Source: Gaiellasilicea sp046594445 (lineage in GTDB: Bacteria > Actinomycetota > Thermoleophilia > Gaiellales > Gaiellaceae). Taken from it: DNA of 64,000 bases. The notes below the pieces were generated by a model that searched no databases, was not told where the DNA came from, and was given only the letters and a program-made list of their open reading frames with translations. Both the position numbers and the translations under genes were made by a program. Of this stretch, positions 61,772 to 64,000 are shown one piece after another. Location of the stretch: NCBI GenBank assembly GCA_046594445.1, contig JBKJSM010000002.1, positions 1-64,000 of the forward strand. Direction: 5' to 3'. The stretch's first letter is position 1, and each line of letters opens with the position of its first letter.

Positions 61772-62167
61772 CTAGCGCTTGCTGAACTGGGGCGCCTTGC
61801 GCGCCTTGTGCAGGCCGGCCTTCTTGCGCTCGACCTGGCGGTCGTCGCGCGTGAGGTAGCCCTCGCGCTTCAGCGGGATGCGCAGCTCCGGATCGGCCTC
61901 GACGAGCGCACGCGCGATGCCGTGGCGCACCGCACCGGCCTGGCCGGAGGGCCCGCCGCCGTGCACGCGCACGCGGATGTCGAAGGTGCCGTCCACGCCC
62001 GCCGTCTTCAGCGGCGAGAGCGCCGCGACCCGGTGCGTCATCCGCGGGAAGTAGTCCTCGAGCGTCCGGCCGTTGAACCACGTCTTCCCGTCGCCGGGGC
62101 GCAGGATCACGCGCGCGACCGAGGTCTTGCGCTTGCCGGTACCGAGGTACTGAGCGTGCTCTACCAC
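61772..62167 (-). CDS. rpsI: 30S ribosomal protein S9
   Basis: The 131-residue protein matches S9: GTGKRKTSVARVILRPG at the N-terminus, VHGGGPSGQAGAVRHGIAR, and a basic C-terminus ending APQFSKR that reaches the decoding centre. Its start touches the rplM stop, the normal rplM-rpsI pair. Confidence 0.97.
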   Translation of the reverse strand: MVEHAQYLGTGKRKTSVARVILRPGDGKTWFNGRTLEDYFPRMTHRVAALSPLKTAGVDGTFDIRVRVHGGGPSGQAGAVRHGIARALVEADPELRIPLKREGYLTRDDRQVERKKAGLHKARKAPQFSKR

Positions 62168-62607
62168 TAGCTGACCTCCAAGGTCTTCGGCGCCTGAGCC
62201 TCGTGCGGGTGCACGGGACCGGCGTAGATCTTGAGCTTCGTGATCTGCTGGCGTGCAAGCCGGTTGCGGGGGAGCATCCCCTTGACCGCCTTGCGCAGCA
62301 CCTCCGTCGGCCGCCGCTCGAGCTGCTCGCGCAGCGTCCGGCTGCGCAGGCCGCCGGGGTAGCCGGAGTGGCGGTGGTACATCTTCTGGTCGAGCTTCTG
62401 CCCGGTCACCGCGATCTTCTCGGCGTTGACCACGACGACGAAGTCGCCGGTGTCGATATGCGGGGTGTAGACGGCCTTGTTCTTGCCGCGAAGCGTGTCG
62501 GCAATCTGCGTCGCGAGCCGCCCGAGGGTCTTCCCGTCGGCGTCGACGACGTACCAGTCGCGACTGACCTCACCGGGCTTGGCCGTCCATGTTTTTTGCA
62601 GTGTCAT
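62167..62607 (-). CDS. rplM: 50S ribosomal protein L13
   Basis: The 146-residue protein matches L13: WYVVDADGKTLGRLAT, DFVVVVNAEKIAVTGQK, YHRHSGYPGGLR and AVKGMLPRNRLARQ. It starts 10 bases after the MFS gene stop and is followed by rpsI, glmM and glmS on the same strand, a conserved actinobacterial order. Confidence 0.97.
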   Translation of the reverse strand: MTLQKTWTAKPGEVSRDWYVVDADGKTLGRLATQIADTLRGKNKAVYTPHIDTGDFVVVVNAEKIAVTGQKLDQKMYHRHSGYPGGLRSRTLREQLERRPTEVLRKAVKGMLPRNRLARQQITKLKIYAGPVHPHEAQAPKTLEVS

Positions 62608-62617
62608 CAGGCAGTTC

Positions 62618-63847
62618 TCATTTCACAGAAAGAGGGCGCACATGGGGTGCGCCGGCGGCGGATTGTAGCAGTATCCAGAGCGCTGGAAGGACGACGAAGG
62701 CCGTCGCGCCGAACGCCAGAGCACTCACTCCGACTTCGCTGTAGACGAGCCCGCCGAGGAGCACGAGGACGACGGCGGTGAAGCTCGAGAGCTGGTCGGT
62801 CAGCCCGATCAGCTGGCCACGCTCGGCGGGTAGCGCTCGGTCCGCGAGCTCGGTGACGGCGGCGACGTAGGAGATGTTCCAGCCCAGGCCGAGGAGGAAC
62901 AGCGAAACCGACATCCAGGCGACGCTCTCGAACCAGGCGAGGCCGAGCGTCGAGAGCGCCATCAGCAAGAGGCCGGTGACCTGGCCGGGCCGGCGGCCGA
63001 ACTTGTCGATCAACCCGCCGATCACGAGCACGAGCGCATACATGCCGACGATGTGGAGACTGATCACCGTGAAGACGTCGGACGGGTGGTGCCCGTGATC
63101 GACGACGAGGTAGCCCGTCAGGTTCATCACGGAGGCCATGCAGGCGAAGCTGGCGATCGCGGCGACGAGCGACGTGAGGACGCCTGGGCGGCGCAGGATC
63201 TCGCGGAGCGGAGCGGGCTCGCCCTCGACGCCACCGGCGTCGAAGTGCAGCTTCCGCGCGATCGTGCGCGGGTCGGGCCGGACGAGCAGAACCAGCACGA
63301 GGCCGACGACCATGATCCCCGCCGCGGCGATCCAGGGCAGGACGAGCGCGTCCGTGTCGAGCTCTTTGCCGGCGAAGAGCGGCCTGAAGACAAGCGGGCC
63401 GAGCGCCGCGCCGAAGAGCGCGCCGAAGAGGACGTAGGAGATCCCGCGTGCGCGGCGCTCCGGCGGATACATGTCGGCTGCGGCGGCGCGGGCCAGCAGA
63501 ATCGTTCCCTGCGAGACGCCCACGAGCGCGAACCCCGCGATGACGATCGTTGCCGACTCGACCTTGCAGCCGAGCGCGGTCGTCAGACAGCCGGCGATGC
63601 CGGCGACGCAGCCCCCGGCGAGGACGGGAACGCGGCCGTGACGGTCCATCAACCGCCCGGCCGGCAGAGCCGCAAGCGCGCCGGCAGTGAGGAAGATCGC
63701 GGGGCCGAGGCCGAGGATGCCCTCGATCCCGGTCACGAGCACGAGCGTGACCGTGGCAACCGCCACGGCGAGCTGCACCATCCCCGAGACGGCGGTCAGC
63801 GTCGCGGCGAGCAGGAACGTATTACGGCGGATCGGGAAGCCGCTCAC
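62618..63847 (-). CDS. Major facilitator superfamily transporter
   Basis: The 409-residue protein has about 12 membrane helices and MFS motifs: GRLMDRHGRVPVLAGG between helices 2 and 3 (motif A), LLARAAAADMYPPERRARG and the second-half loop GLIDKFGRRPGQVTG. It is probably a drug or metabolite exporter; the substrate is unknown. The start is GTG 63847. It lies just upstream of rplM on the same strand. Confidence 0.9.
   Translation of the reverse strand: MSGFPIRRNTFLLAATLTAVSGMVQLAVAVATVTLVLVTGIEGILGLGPAIFLTAGALAALPAGRLMDRHGRVPVLAGGCVAGIAGCLTTALGCKVESATIVIAGFALVGVSQGTILLARAAAADMYPPERRARGISYVLFGALFGAALGPLVFRPLFAGKELDTDALVLPWIAAAGIMVVGLVLVLLVRPDPRTIARKLHFDAGGVEGEPAPLREILRRPGVLTSLVAAIASFACMASVMNLTGYLVVDHGHHPSDVFTVISLHIVGMYALVLVIGGLIDKFGRRPGQVTGLLLMALSTLGLAWFESVAWMSVSLFLLGLGWNISYVAAVTELADRALPAERGQLIGLTDQLSSFTAVVLVLLGGLVYSEVGVSALAFGATAFVVLPALWILLQSAAGAPHVRPLSVK
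62635..62667 (-). promoter_or_regulatory. Candidate rplM promoter and leader hairpin
   Basis: On the minus strand TACAAT (62667-62662) could be a -10 box inside the end of the MFS gene. It is followed by a perfect 7-bp hairpin GGCGCAC-CCCAT-GTGCGCC (62653-62635) and a pyrimidine tract CTCTTTCT. The hairpin plus tract looks like a weak terminator or an L13-type leader. No clear -35 box is seen. Confidence 0.35.
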
Positions 63848-63873
63848 GCGGCGAGCCTACAAGCGGCTGCGGC

Positions 63874-64000
63874 TCAACCGCTGCGGACGACGAGCACGGA
63901 GCAGTCCGCCCGTGCAGCGACGCGCGCGCTCACGCTGCCGAGCGAGAGGAGCCCGTGGAGCCCGCGGTTCCCGACTACGACGAGGTCGGCTTCGAGCGCG
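63874..64000 (-). CDS. Universal stress protein family, C-terminal part (runs off the window)
   Basis: The last 41 residues of a frame read LEADLVVVGNRGLHGLLSL, then SVSARVAARADCSVLVVRSG. This is the UspA C-terminal nucleotide-binding motif (G-x2-G-x8-9-G-(S/T)) followed by the final strand. The N-terminus is outside the window. Confidence 0.8.
   Translation of the reverse strand, partial: ALEADLVVVGNRGLHGLLSLGSVSARVAARADCSVLVVRSG

Overview
This window looks like a piece of chromosome from a high-GC actinobacterium (roughly 70 % GC by eye). Gene order and protein style (tig-clpP-clpX, rplM-rpsI-glmM-glmS, a fused NuoE-NuoF formate dehydrogenase subunit, GTG and TTG starts, tRNAs without encoded CCA) fit the Thermoleophilia (Gaiellales/Solirubrobacterales) best. 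That placement is an inference from sequence alone. There is no CRISPR array, no transposase and no rRNA.

Layout. 1-9.9 kb: folate and tRNA-charging genes (folC, valS), then arsC-like, tig, clpP and clpX on the minus strand. 9.9-15.1 kb: six tRNA genes (His, Arg-TCG, Leu-TAG, Arg-TCT, Gly-TCC, Pro-TGG), a broken response regulator, a methyltransferase, a CAP protein, an AI-2E-type transporter and a CtaG-like protein. Four of the six tRNAs are followed by copies of one structured repeat. 15-25 kb: EamA transporter, a second CAP protein, a five-GAF histidine kinase with its response regulator, ispH, an ileS with degenerate class I signature motifs, and trxA. 25-30.4 kb: small membrane proteins, a DAG-kinase-like protein, Nudix, cNMP-binding, beta-lactamase-fold, RidA and carboxylate-amine ligase genes. 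30.4-36.1 kb: an ECF sigma factor, a membrane beta-propeller protein likely to be its anti-sigma factor, secreted proteins and an M14 peptidase. Two divergent promoter pairs here share the motif GGACC-N17-(C/T)GTA. 36.1-41.3 kb: a thiol/selenium redox block. 42-51.6 kb: fabI, a subtilisin, alr, nnr and acpS. 52-58.1 kb: a formate dehydrogenase locus (nuoEF fusion, fdhA, birA, mobA, fdhD). 58.2-64 kb: glmS, glmM, rpsI, rplM, an MFS transporter and a partial universal stress protein.

The most notable content is selenocysteine coding. Three reading frames are interrupted only by an in-frame TGA at a catalytic or conserved Cys position, and each TGA is followed at the right distance by a hairpin of bacterial SECIS type: a peroxiredoxin-like redoxin (TGA at 36180), a methyltransferase with a U-C motif in place of C-C (TGA at 38435 on the minus strand), and the formate dehydrogenase alpha subunit (TGA at 54507). 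A gene caller that treats TGA as a stop would split or truncate all three. The Sec machinery genes (selA, selB, selC, selD) are not in the window, so their presence elsewhere in the genome is the key test.

The other new-looking items are the tRNA-linked repeat (13-bp variable stem, invariant GGGA loop, second conserved hairpin), the compact ECF regulon, the IleRS with GVHT and EMHSS in place of HIGH and KMSKS, and two long inverted-repeat elements (9079-9298 and 46197-46362).
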